NCBI RefSeq assembly: GCF_000972845.2
Contig: NC_040013.1
Span: 6,404,561 to 6,468,560, forward strand
DNA from: Larimichthys crocea
Taxonomy: Eukaryota > Chordata > Actinopteri > Sciaenidae
Direction: 5' to 3'
Length of the DNA stretch: 64,000 nucleotides
Below, in pieces: positions 11,849 through 25,359 of the stretch. The notes beneath the pieces were generated by a model that was not told where the DNA came from, searched no databases, and saw only the letters and a list, made by a program, of their open reading frames with translations. Made by a program: the position numbers and the translations under genes. Numbering within the stretch: the stretch's first letter is position 1; each line of letters opens with the position of its first letter.

Positions 11849-14800
11849 TGAATGACTTTATTAAGAACACTCAAAAAAAAAAAAAAGTCCATAGCACATC
11901 AGATGAAACAGACAATATATACAAAGATGAGTCAAATAGGAAGTCTTCAAACAGGGTAAAAGGTACGTGACTATCTATAACATGACAAAGTGAATTGATT
12001 TGCAGCCTGAGACTCCTTCAGGTATCTGAATTTTAGCTTTGAAATCACAACCTTTTGATGAATATGGTTCTTTGATTTATATTTACCAGAACTGATGTTG
12101 TATCTCCTTTGTTTAACATTACAGTTTTACTGCAGGTTAAGTATTGGACCATTTCTTGGATGGGCATGGGATGCTTGGCAACCTCGTACAACCCAGTAAA
12201 ACTTTAGGTTTTGTACAGATTGAATAAAGTGGATACAACAAACTAATTCGTGAGCTTTAGAGATGCTGGTAGGCAATTTCACAAAATATCAAAGTATTTC
12301 TTTGAAGCCACACGTTGAGATGAAAAGCAGTTAGTAAGCATGCAGAGAAATCATCATTGTGAACTAAAAGCGGTGCAGTTTCCCAAATTTCTGAACTAGG
12401 TTGTAAGTTTAGTGTAAGTCAGTAGTGTAAGGTTGTGTGGTGCAGGGTTCTTGTTAATGCAGTGTTTTCTCTTACCCTGGTGTTCATTTGGGATGTAGTC
12501 CTGAGCTTCAGTGTAAACCAGCAGAGAGGGCAACAGGAGCGGCTGATTCAGCTCATTCTTCAGGTTGATGTAGTGGTAGCCTAGAAGCAAGGAACAGATT
12601 CATAAATGACGACTGTCCATCGATGCTAGACAATAAAAAGACAGAGGAGAATAGTGTGTTTATGTGTTTCCGTCTGTGTGTACTGACCAGGTCTAACAGC
12701 CGACACGGGGAGGATCCGGTGTCCGATAAACTTGCCGTTTTCTTCAAACACTGCTATCCTGAGAGAGGCCAGTGTAGGGAGGACCACCTGAAGAGAGAAG
12801 GAGACAGGTGTTGATGCCATTGTAGAGAAAGATTTGGAAGACATCTGAATCGTGGTATGTGTGCACGAGTTACCTTATTAAACACAAACGTTTCATCGTC
12901 CCACACGGGGTCCAGCGAGTTCCCATTGGATGTTTTAGTTCTGTACTTCCTCTTTGTATCAGCAGGAAGTCCAAACATGTCCACTTCCACGTAGACGCCC
13001 ACCTTTTTATCTGTCAGGAACTGACCTGAGACCACCTGGTGGATGTTTAAATTACATGTTTATTATAAGAAGTTGTACAAAGAGACTTAATGTCCAAATG
13101 ATGACACTTTTTTTTTTTTTTTTTGTCCGTACCTTAATTTTGACAGTATTGGCGACTATCCCATCCACAATGTTTTCTGTAAAGGGGTCAAAGTGTTTGT
13201 CTGTTCTCCTCATGAACTCAGGCTTCAGCAGGTAGCCGCTTCCGCCGTTGTATTCGAACACGCCCATGTTCAGCTGCATCGGGAGGTCTGGTGGAGAGGA
13301 ACAGGGAGATAAGGAAGAAAAGATGGGAAAGCAAGCATATAAGGGATAAATAAAGATTGGGATGCTTTAACTTGACCTCCCTGAGTCTTGAATTATTTAT
13401 AAAGCTGAGGAGACTCTTTAAATAATCATCCACGGCCCTGCATCTGCCAGCGACCTTAAAGACCTTATTTAGATTTCTTGGAACTGAATCAAACTTAAAA
13501 AACTTGTTATGAATTGCTTTGACAGTGGAAAAGGTGCAAAAGATATGATTACTTCTGAAAGCCTTCAATTAAGTTATTATAAAGATTGTGTGGACATCTA
13601 GTTCAGCCATCTGAGGCAGAAATAACAGGACGTGTACCTAGAGTCTGGAAGTTTAGCGCCACCATCTGGCAGCCGACGTTCCAGAAGAGCTGAGGCATGT
13701 AGTTGGAGCTGTCCACCCTCGTTCCTTTAGGGTAGATTCGACTCAGCTGATTCTTGTTGTACCTGGAGGAGGGATGTTAAGAGCCAAACACTGCCATAGA
13801 AAAGGGATAAGCACTTTTTTAAATATGTTTTAAGGTTAAAAGTCAGGCACCGTTTTTTTTTTCAGCTTTTAAGTCCTCACTCACTACTTTCAGTTTATGA
13901 AAGAGGCATAACAGACAAGCAGCGACAAGCTTTCAGGGATACTCGACAAACTCGATGGGGGAGCTCTTCAGCGTGTCCATTCCTTTCGTTTCCACGAACG
14001 ATGACATCTCAAAGAACTTCTTCCTCTCTGGTGAACAGAAAGAGAGCAATAAACTCACAAAAAAAATTTAAAAAACAGGAATTAATTAAGATAATCTATG
14101 TGCGGGTGGATGGTATGACTGATCATTAACCACAATTGAGTCCAAACAGCTGGCCTTTCTGCCTAATGAGCTCCACAGAAGAGGTGCTTGAGAGCTAATG
14201 AGGCTTGTCAAAGTCAAGGCGACTTCCTGTCTCTGTCTCACTCACACACACACTTACTGTTCGCCACTTCGAAACTTTTGAATTTCACAGGTTCGATGTA
14301 GTTGACGAGTGTCGACATCTCCTCCGTGGCGTTCACCTCACTGCTGGCCGTACCCTGAAGAAGGCAGATACCACCAATCCGTCAATGAGCCGGTCAGCCA
14401 TCAAACCCTCTACCCTGATCCGTCAGCCCTGCTCCTGAAGGCTCTTACCTCGTCAGAGTTTGGCTTTTTCAGCTCAGTCGTTGGTTCGTCCTCATCCTCC
14501 TCCTCGCTCTCTCCTTCACCTCCTTACAGGACATGAAAAATAATTTATACTAAATGTACACCACTTTTTCTAATCATTGATTCTATTGTCCTCTACCCAC
14601 CTATGGACTTGCGAGGCTCAGAGTCTTTCGCCATCCTCTCGGCCAGCTTCTCCTCCCCGTTGGACAGGAGCTGACTTCCGTCACTGTCATTTAAAGGACA
14701 GTCTACACAGACAACAGCAAATGTATGTAAGAATGGGTGTTTTTGCACATATATGTGTATCTAAAGGTTTCCATCACCATCACTTTAAGCTTGCGTGTGC

Positions 14801-17800
14801 CAGACCAGATCTCTATCTGTCTTGGCCCAAGACTATACAGCTTTTCATTCCTCCAAACACTGGAGGCTGATTTAATCTAAAATAATCTGAGCCTACAGAT
14901 TCTCTACACGTCTGTACTTGTCTGCACTCACCGTTGTTGGGCGACGATTGCTCCTCCTGCTCCCTGCGCCGTATGCTGCCACCACTCGAGGGTCGGTGAT
15001 GGTGGTGCTTCTTCTTGTTTTTAATGAGAATCTTCCCGAGCATCTCCTGCGGCGAGGGGAGCGCCTGACCGGGCTCCAGCTAGAGCCACGCGAAAGACAC
15101 AATCGTGACAGATTGATGATTTGGAGAAAGAACTCCAGCAAAACGAAGCACAAGATTTGATAACTTTTTAAGGCTTGAATGTGGTGAGCAGAGCTGGATA
15201 CAGAGAATGTTTCATAGGATTTATCGAGGGATTAAAAAAAGAACACGCATGCCTTCATTTAATATCTGAGATTAGGCATTTCTTCTTCTTGATATTAATC
15301 ATGAGGTGCTCTGAATGAGGCAGCCACAACAGTGCCACAGGGTCAAGTCAAGTGTTTTATAACTCAAGTTAAACAGCTTTTAAATCAGTCTAAAAAACAA
15401 CTCTGCAGCCTTAAGACTTTGGATGACAAGTCGTCGTAAAAGTGATTAACATTCAAATGAATTCATCCCTGCAGCTCTCTATTACTTCAGCTCAAAAACT
15501 ACAGTCACTGTGTGTTTTAATCTGCACTGTGTATAAACACATGAAGAAATGCTGTGCACACATATTTCTTGCAAGTTGACTGGTCTTACTGGATATTTCT
15601 CAAGTGGATCAATGAGCAGTGCGTCTCCAAAGATGGTCCTGCAGTACTCTGCCATTTTGGCCTGCTGCTTGGCCCTGACAGAAGAAGAGACACGTTAGTT
15701 TAGCTGGTTTAATTTAACCTGCCACAATGGGACAGGGTCCCAGTTTTAGAGCAAATATGCATGAGAATAAACTGCAAACTAAAAAAAGACCAAATTACAT
15801 AGAGACAAATTATGATCTGAATCCAAACACACTCAGACTGACTGGACTTACGAATCTACGTGGTTTTCAAAGGACAGGATGAGGGGGTATGGTGAGGTCT
15901 TGAAAGCACTCTCTGCTATCGCTTCAATCACCTCCTACAGGCCAGGAAAGAATGAGAACATTAAAAAGAGCTCCACTGAATAAAATCTCCAAGTACACGG
16001 TAAAATAAACATTTCCTCACATTATTCACGTTTAGAACCAAAATATGAATCAAACTTTGCTTTTTTTTTCCACAAGCAAAATGAGCTTTTCCATGATAGG
16101 GGATAGAAATCTAATTATGAAACCCCAAAATACTCAACAGATTACTGCTCGACTTAATTTTTCTGTTTGTTCAAACTTTCTGCGGTCTCCAAATTTAGCA
16201 TCTCTGAATCCACTTCAAAGAATTTGCTGACCAGACTGAGGGTTAAGGAGGTGCATGCACCACCACGTTTCCCTTCATAGTTTTTTTCATTTTTAACAGC
16301 TGGAAGTCGACAAATAGCTTGTTGGGGGTTTATAACGCAACATAAAAGCCAATAAACTATCAAGTAATTTTATAAAGTGGACCTCTTAACCTTAATGCTT
16401 CCATAAACGTAAAAATACTCGACTTAATTGTGCGCAGATGTAAAAACTTCCATGAATTGGCTTTTATTGAATCACTTTTATATGGTGTCAGTCATACATA
16501 GAGTGGAAAACAGACATTTATGTACGGGGAGAAACTCACAGCAACATTTCACACCCTCGTAAAAATGCAGTAAAGTAAAATGTTATACGAGAGAAATCAC
16601 TTACACAAACTCAACCTAACCAAGGTGTCACAATTAAACTTCATGTGGATAATCCTAATGCATAACAATATTACACTTGAATGCAGAAAAGTAGATGACT
16701 GTCACCTTAAAGGGGATCTCAGTGGTCATGGTGAAGCCGTGGGTGATGTAGGGCTCCTCGTCTTGTGGCCGGCCCTTCCAGCAGTCCAGCTCTACACAGC
16801 GACAGCCGGTCAGCAGCACCTGCCTGTACATTTCCACCGACGACAGACCGGTCAGCTGACCCACTGCGGGCAGACAGACAAAGTGGAGATGGTTTCAGGT
16901 CCAAAAGATGAACTATAAGTCTAGACATCAGGCATGTGTGTGATGTGCTCTGCGAGTGTGTTTTTGTACCTGTGAGGTATGTGTTGTGTGAGGAGTTGAT
17001 AAAGTAGTGAGACAGCGGTTGGTTCATGTCGTCGATGACATCCAGCCTCTCTGGAGGTACGACGCCGTTTTCCTCTCCTCCCAGATACCGAGCGAAAGCC
17101 TGCAAACTGATCTGGTCTGCAAGACAGAGAGAGACAGGAGGACGGATTGTGTTTAGTAATTATAAAGTGTCAATAAAGTTTCTGTTTAAATGGACAGAGC
17201 ACCATCCATCTGCTCACGGCAATCAGAATAACTGATTTAATTTGAAGAGGTAGGAGCTATATTAAACTGACACTGTGTGCTCTAGCAGTAAAGTGACCCA
17301 TGTTTTCAGATCCATGTTTACAGCTGCAGGTTAGCTCTGAACACAACAGGCTCCATAGTGGATCAGTTTACAAGTTTAGGGGGCTTAACGGTGTCCTAGC
17401 AGAGCGGCTCAAGGTAGCCAAGGCTCTGTTTTTCGTTCCACACTTTATCCACAGCAAAATGTGGAGGACATTTCATCAAACGAGCGAACGTTGCCAAGGC
17501 TTTTAGAAGAGAACAACCGCTTTGCCGCAATAAAAGTCAAGGAAATCGATCATAGCTATAAACCTGTAATTATCTGAGCACTGCCGCAGCTGATAAACAT
17601 TTCTCTGAGATGAGACGCAGCTGCATGTACACAATCTTATCTGGCTAAATTATATGATTTATGGGGCGGCATTTAGCTCAGTCGGTAGAGCAGCCGGCCC
17701 ATGTGCGAAGGCTCAGTCCTTGCTGCGGAAGCTCAGGGTTCGAATCCAACCTGTGGCTCTTTCCTGCATGTCATTCCCCATCTCTCTCTCCCCACATTGC

Positions 17801-20800
17801 TGTCACTCTTCAGCTGTCTCTATCAAAAATAAAGTTTGAAAAGGCCCAAAAAAAAATTATCTTTTAAAAAAATATATATATATGCAGTTATTTGTGCAGT
17901 TATTTGATTTAGCAACTTAAAAAAGGTCAGTGTGTGCTGGTCAGTCTCTTGGATGATCTTTGAGGAACACATTAAAGGTTCGCTGCACTTTTTCATCAAA
18001 GAATCTCACAAATGAAGATCACCTGTGTGAAAAACACATTCAAAAACACACTAACCTCTGTCCAGCTGGCCGGTGTTAGTCTCATATTTCTCCATGATCT
18101 GTCGGACCTGCTCTCTTTTCAGCGGGGGGTACAGCACCTCGTTCAGTCTGGAGTCTCGCTGCCTGCGGTTGATGAAGTCCATCAGCTGGTCCAAAGAGAT
18201 GAATGGCTTCCTCTTGGAGCCACTGAAAGAAAGAGAAGAGTGTACTGAAAAGTCAAGCTCAGGTTTGAAGCCTTACTAGGGAGCCTACAAAAACACTCCG
18301 GAAAGATTCATGGGGATGACATTTTATTCTGGCAAATGGGAATAAACATAATGACAAATCACAGCGTGTGTTTGTTAAAGCGTTATCTATGTGTCAAATA
18401 CCTTTCCTCAAAGATGGCTTGTATCTCGGGCCGGAGACAGAGGCTGTCGAGAAACCTCTGGAAGGCCTCCCACGTGAAATCATCTGGCTTGAGTCCCTCT
18501 CCCTGGAAGAGAACAGAGAGGATTGTGTTGAAGGAGATGATGTTTTCAGAGACACTTTAAACCCGAGGCTGACAGTCAGTCAGCCTCCTGGCAGCCGTCT
18601 GCCTCCGGCGACATTGGGAGGGTCAACATTGATGACATTGTCAGCTGTGGCTCAGCTCTGTGGCCTCAGTCTTCAGTTTGACCAGCAGGAGGCACCAGAG
18701 TACAGCAATGCAAAGAGAAACGCTGACAGTGCAGTTTGCACAATCTGGTCTCTTATTCAAAACAAAACATCTTGTGACTCCAAAAACTGATTTTTAGGAA
18801 AGATTGCACTCAAATCAAACCAAGTTTATTTGTATAGCCCTTTGCAATAGCCAGACGGTACCCAAAGTGCTTTACAACAACGCCATTAAACAATGCATAA
18901 CAGATAGATAACAAATAAGTACAATTAAAAGTGCTGTAGTGCTGCAGCGCTGCAGCGTATTAAAAGCCTTGCAGAAATACATAGAAAGGAGCAGACAGAA
19001 CGAGTACACCTAAGAAACAGTACTGCCCTAGTCAGAATTGAAACGCCAATCTAAAGAAGTGGGTCTTAAGCTTCGATTTAAAAAGGCTGAGATCAGTAGT
19101 GGTGCCGATGTCAGGGGGAAGTTTGTTCCACAGTCTGGGAGTAGCGACGGCAAAAGAACGATCGCTCCACTGTTTAAATCTCGACCTAGGGACCTCTAAC
19201 AGAAGCTGACCCGAAGAGCGCAGGGCTCTGCCACAACTGTGAAAAAAGTTAAAATCTCTGACAAGTAAGAGGGGGCCAAGCCATTAATGGCGTTAAAAGC
19301 AAACAACAGAAGTTTAAAATCAATTCTAAAACGGACTGGGAGCCAGTGGAGTGATGACACAGGGAGGCTTGTTTTACCTACCAGACCTCAGTAATGTACT
19401 TACTCACGCTGCACATAAAAGCAAAGATTTAGACAATGAATAAAAAAAATACATGACAGATATTTTCTTTTCATTTGAAAGAATGAATGAAGCTTTATTT
19501 TAAAGTATTTTAGTTTAAGCGTTCTTCCTAGGAAGCCAAATTTGTGAGATTGAGACTGGCTTCTTCTTTACTTGGCCATTATTTTTGCCGTGTTAGTGCA
19601 TATGGCACTTTTTTTTGTATTACTTGATGCTATTTAAAAAAATTTTTAAACAACTAACTTTTCATGAATAACAGTGACATCAAGTGATCAAACCGCCATT
19701 TAAAGTGTTAAAATGATTAAAGTGATTGAATGTTTGGTAGTTTTGAGCAGGGCTGAAGTTGTTTCAGAAAAAAAATAATTAATTTGTTTAAGTTTTTTTG
19801 GCTGTTTTTGGAAGTGGACGTCATATGAAGGTATGGCAAGCAGCCAGGTAGCTTAGCTTAGCGCAAAGACTGGCAACAGGGGGAATCAGCTAGCCTTTCA
19901 CGCTAACAAAATCCACCTATCAGCATCTCTAAATCTCACTAATAAACACGATATTATCCTGTTTGTTCAATCCATAGAAGAAGGAAAACTTAAAAACGTG
20001 TGACACTTGTTGTGAGCTGTCAAAATGTATATTTTAGGCTACTTTCCCATCCTTGTTTTGCCTTCCGTACATTGCAAAGGCATGCAAAGAATGCTTTGCA
20101 AACACTGCATGATGAATGAACAAATATAAGGAACGCTTATATTGTGTAGCCAGTGATTGCTTTTGATTATTACCTTGTTATAGAGGAGGCCACACTGCTC
20201 CAGAGCCGTCTCCACTCTCTTTTTATCTGAAAACATCTTGAGAACACTGAAAAAAAGAGTGTGCAGAGATATCTGTTTAAAAACTGTCTTTTTTTTTCTT
20301 TTCTTTTTTTTAAAATCACTCAAAAAGGTTCAAAAGGATTTGACGTTCATGTGTGACAGGGCAGACAAAAAGGTCAACAGCGAGCAGAGGTAAACCAGAG
20401 GAGAAGTCAAGAAGAGAAAGTGGAAGAGAGACAGAGAAGAGGAAAGGAAAGAAGAAGTGTAGGGCAGAGGTGAAATTCTGTATAGAGTTTAAAAAGTAGA
20501 TGTTGTGGGTGTTTCTCACTTCTTCACAGGGATCTTCCCATCCTGATTCACCTGCAACCTTAACTTAGTGTACCTGAAACAGACACAGAGAGAGAGAGAG
20601 AGGCTCTTAAAAAGAACAAACTAACATCTGCAGCTGCCTCATGTCGAGATAAGACGCGTGCGCACAAACACAAACGAAACTTCTTACGCTTTGAGGAGGA
20701 AGGTGTTCCGTGATGCATTCTGGGAAAGTATGTTTGTGGCCAAAGTGAACAGCTCATCTGTCCAAATCTGGAAACACACACGTACACAGACAGGAACGAG

Positions 20801-23800
20801 ATGATAAAACAGAGTTGTTTGACTGTTCGTCTGATGTTAAAGTGAAACAGTTTCTATATACAATATACAACACACACGCACAGATGGAATAATCCCTCTT
20901 TTTACAACTCCTAAACACACACATGCACGTCTTTATGTCAACGTCATAAAGTGAGAATATGGAAGGAAGGAAGAGATGCTATATGCAAGTATAAGTAATA
21001 AGTAGATTAGATTATGGGATGATTGTCCCGGTTTCCGTGGTTACCTTGGCTGCACCGTCCTGCGTAGCCTGGAAGTTGAGGAAAGAGGTGTTCACAAGGT
21101 CATTGCCATGGACGATGGTTACCAGCTTCGCCTCGACGCCGTCACCCTTACTGAAGCCCAGCAAATCTCGCAGCTTCGCGTCCTGATACAGACACATTTA
21201 CGTCCTCACATGTATGTCCTCTTTATGACATTGAATATGAACATAACACACACTACGCTGGCTACAACTCTGGTTTGACTTGTGCGCACAAACTCAACAT
21301 CTTTCCCGCTCCTTGTCCATCTTTCTGTATCCCGAGAACAGTAAATGTGATACATGTGGTGCAGCACTCTGATCTAATTAACCAAACGACTCTTTCCTCC
21401 TCTTTAGGCAGCTCTTCCTCCACCACCAACCCGCCCTTACCACTCAGCGTCTCTCTCTATCAATCAGTTCTCTCCATCACTCCCTCTCTATCCTGTTCCT
21501 CGTTCATTTCAATTAAATAAATTAACTTGGAGTGTTTATCAAGAAAAGTTTCTGCCAAGTCGTTAAGCAGCAAGCGAGAGATCAGTTCAGCCAAATTATG
21601 AGAAATGAAAAATAATGTTACCAGAAACATCCATGTTACGACAGATAATCCTGTTTATGACCTTTGTAAAGAAAGTCGTAAAACTTTTGACAGTGACTGT
21701 GGATTTTCCAGAGCAACACTCAGCAAACACTCCCTCTGGAAATAAATGTTGTTTCCAATACGCGTTTAGCCAAGAAGTTGTAAATACATCCACATATTGT
21801 CATCTTCTAAAGTTGATATCACATTACTCAACTTGAGCATTCACGTGGAGTCATGTTCCTCGCCCCCTGACGAATGTCCCCTTTTAATTCTGGTCTACTC
21901 TCTTAAGGGGCCTAATCTAACGATTTAGATGCTAAATGCTCCACTTTGTTTACAAGCTCGTAACTAACTGTTCAGTGTTTGGTGGTGGGCACACAGTGTA
22001 CAGATGGTTCATTTTGAGCTTTTTTAGCTGACATCATTGATCTGCTGCAGCTGCGTTGATGAGAAAGGGGGGGAAAAACAGTTAAGTTACAGGATGTACA
22101 GCCAAAACAATTAAAAGACACAAAAAAATGCATAAATAACGTCTCTATCCTTTGTTAATATTAAAAAAATGCTGACTATAATTTGTAGCAGCTTTTAACT
22201 TAACTTCACAATGCTGTGAGCACAGCACCGACAAATTTATCCTACCTACAAGTGAGAATTTGTGTGAAGTGGTTGTTTAGAGTTCATGTAAAGGCAATTC
22301 TTTCAGAATAATTTATATATGTTAAAGGGTGGCTCAATGACACACTGAGGCCACCCTGAGCATACCCCTGCACCCCTGCACCCCGAGCAGAGAGACAGAG
22401 ATTAATGCATCTCTCAAAATGTTTCAAAATTAGTCACATCATTTTCTAAAACTCATCTGACACGTTTCAGTCGTTTTAAAATGGCTACTTGACAGCTCCC
22501 ACGAGTGGACGTGGCTTCAAGCACATTCAGCGGACACGCCCCCACAGTCCTGGAGCTGAGAATTCATTTTTACCTGATTTTGACACCTAATTTCATAAAC
22601 TTTACGATATTTTTAATTATTCAAATTTGGCTGGGTGGTTCATAGCACTTTTTTCTTTGGTCTGACAAACTGAGAACACATATTTATTCTTACTTTAGAT
22701 AGACTTTAATGATTACACCACTCGGATATTACCTTATTTTTAATCCTTTATTCACTGAACACATTTTGACATTACTCAGCAGTCACATGTCATCACTACA
22801 CAACATTTCATGCTGTGACTAGTTTTTCTTACATCATGGCTCAGGCTTGACTGCAGATGAGGCTTTTCCTCTCACATATTGTTTAAAAGCTGAACTTAAT
22901 TAGAGCTTTGTTTGAAGTAATATTGTAAAATGCTGCTAAATATTCACCCATAAATCAGTGTTTTTGTTATCTTTTATTAATTTAATCCAAAGTCTGCACT
23001 ATGTAAACACATCCATATGTTTGAACCGTTTAACCACTAATACACAACTTTATATTCGTGTCCCTGTCGCCCAGATCTATGCTTACACAATGACTTCCTG
23101 GCCAACAGCCACTACTTATATCACTTCCTGTCTGACAGCCCATCTGTCAGCAGGCTCATTAGCGCTTTGTCACCTTTGCACCATCAGCTGAGAGAGGAAA
23201 CACGCACATACACACACACCCGCACCCGCACACACACACACACACACACCTTTTGGTGACAGTCACACACTTGAGCATCACATTTCTGGGGTCAGAAGAC
23301 AAAGTTATCAACAGCAGGAGGTGACAGCGTCTTTCTCTCTCTCTATGTCACACACATACACACACATTACCAACCTTTGGTTGTTTGGCGTATTTTCCTG
23401 TTCTCGTGTCCCTGATGGTGCTAATGTCCAGAATCTCCACCTCCTGTAAAGACAGACAGATGTCAGTCGATCACTTGATGAGTTCAGGGGTGTGTACAGT
23501 GTGTGCGCCTCATTAATTTCTACATACATATTTGAATATATATGAAAATTTGTAGACTTTCACGTCCACTACAGGAAAAAAAGTTCACTCTTAACTCTCC
23601 AGTCTAGTTGAAAAGTTGACCAAATACCAACACAACGTAATACAAACCTAACCCATCAGCCTCATCTATAATTTGTGTTTCATGTTAATAACCATATTTT
23701 CGCATACCAACACGTTAAAGTAAGATGACGAATGTGTAAATATCTGTTCAGCATGTCGAGCATGTCACCGAGCTCTGTTGGCATGAGACTGTGTTGGCGG

Positions 23801-25314
23801 CCGTTTCCTTCAGTTCACACATCAGATCGTTGATGAAATGTTGAACAGGAAATGTACTTGCGGTTTGTAATTCACGTAAGAAGCAGGAAGCACGGGATGG
23901 ATGGGAAAGAGAAGAAAGAAATCGGAATAAGAGAAATTAATTTCTCAGGCTGAAAGCTTCTCCCGGCTTTCTCCTCCTTCCATTAAATCCACTTTTATCT
24001 ATCTGTATCAGACTCCCGTGCTTCTCTAGACATAAAACACAACCCCTGACATGTGAACTCAGTGTGTGTGTGTTTGTGCGAAACAGTAACAGCCAGACAG
24101 AGAGACACAGGTGATATCTGAAGAGACCTTTTGCAGAACACTGTGCACCCTCTCACACATACACCCACACTGATATCTTAGACATATCTTTGGAATAGAT
24201 TTGCATGTCCGATGCTGCAACACAAATTCACACATGCATGTATGCACAACTAGGCAAAACTGTTATTTTAGCATTCATTTTCCTATTTACGTTGCTGTTT
24301 CTTAACATTTCTTCCCCTCAGTCTTGTTCTGGCTTGTTCCCTCTATTCTTTTGTGTCAGGTTGGACATGTAAACCAAAAAAAAAGGAAGATAAAGATACG
24401 GAGAGAGATAGAGAGAAGATAGGAAAATAGTTGTACTGCATGACTGCAGGCGAGGATGGGGTAGTCTGGAAGGGAAGACGAAGCAAGAGACGAAAATGCT
24501 GAGGGATGGTCTAGAGGAGGAGGAGTGTGGTCATAAACCCGGCCATAAACACAGAGGAGGGCGCACTGTAAATATTTGTTTAGGCCTGCGCTCATTCCCC
24601 GAGCTTTACTTCATCTGTGTCACTCATCTCAGGTCTTCTTTCCCCTTCATCTTTCTCTCCATCTCTGTGTAGCTCTGCTTTGTGGCATTTTCAGGAACAC
24701 AGTTTACATTTCTCCCCCCGTCTATCGAGATGTTTCATTGAGGAGAACATCTAATGTTTGTGTTTCTCTTCCTGTTGTCACTTTGTCAAATGTTTCCTTG
24801 CCCTCGTTTTATCAATTTGCCCCAAGCTCCTTTCCAAAAATAACAAAAGAAAAACTCATAGTTATTATCCTCGGCTTAAGTTTTTGAAACGCATGTCTTC
24901 CTCATTCCTTCTTTCATTACTTCACTCTAGCTGTGATGTCATCGCCCTGCAGGCTGCCAGGCTCCGGCGGGATTGGCCGCGAGTAATAAAGGTCGGGAGT
25001 TTTGGGCCAATTGGATTAAACTCTGTCTCAAACTTTGTCCTCTGATTGGCCTGTGGAGAATAATTTACTTCCTGAGGGAATAAACCGCTTCTGGGTCTGT
25101 AGGACACACACACACATGCACATTATGTGCACACACATGCACACACACCTCCTCTCCCACAGGCCGTGGTTTCATTCTGCCATTGCCATGGTGACTCCTT
25201 GGAGACCACAGTAATGAGACTACAACTTTGTCTGCCGCCTGTGTGTGTGTGTGTGTGTGTGTGTCGTTGACAGCAACATTTTCTCACTGGTTAGTAATGT
25301 AAAACAAACACACA

Positions 25315-25359
<45 letters not shown>

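Larger units (their letters stand above)
18503..20173 (-). other. plcb3: plcb3 intron 7, repeat-rich
   Basis: Non-coding. Holds an interspersed repeat at about 18815-19380 and a dispersed GCTTAGCTTAGC-type repeat at about 19835-20035. Confidence 0.8.

Noticed and set aside
17671..17747. Possible tRNA gene
   Set aside because: A and B boxes are present, but the middle does not fold as an anticodon arm and a long SINE body and A-rich tail follow, so it is a SINE.
18368..18790. 140-codon + strand frame overlapping plcb3 exon 8
   Set aside because: Antisense shadow of exon 8 plus intron; splice sites and similarity support only the minus strand.
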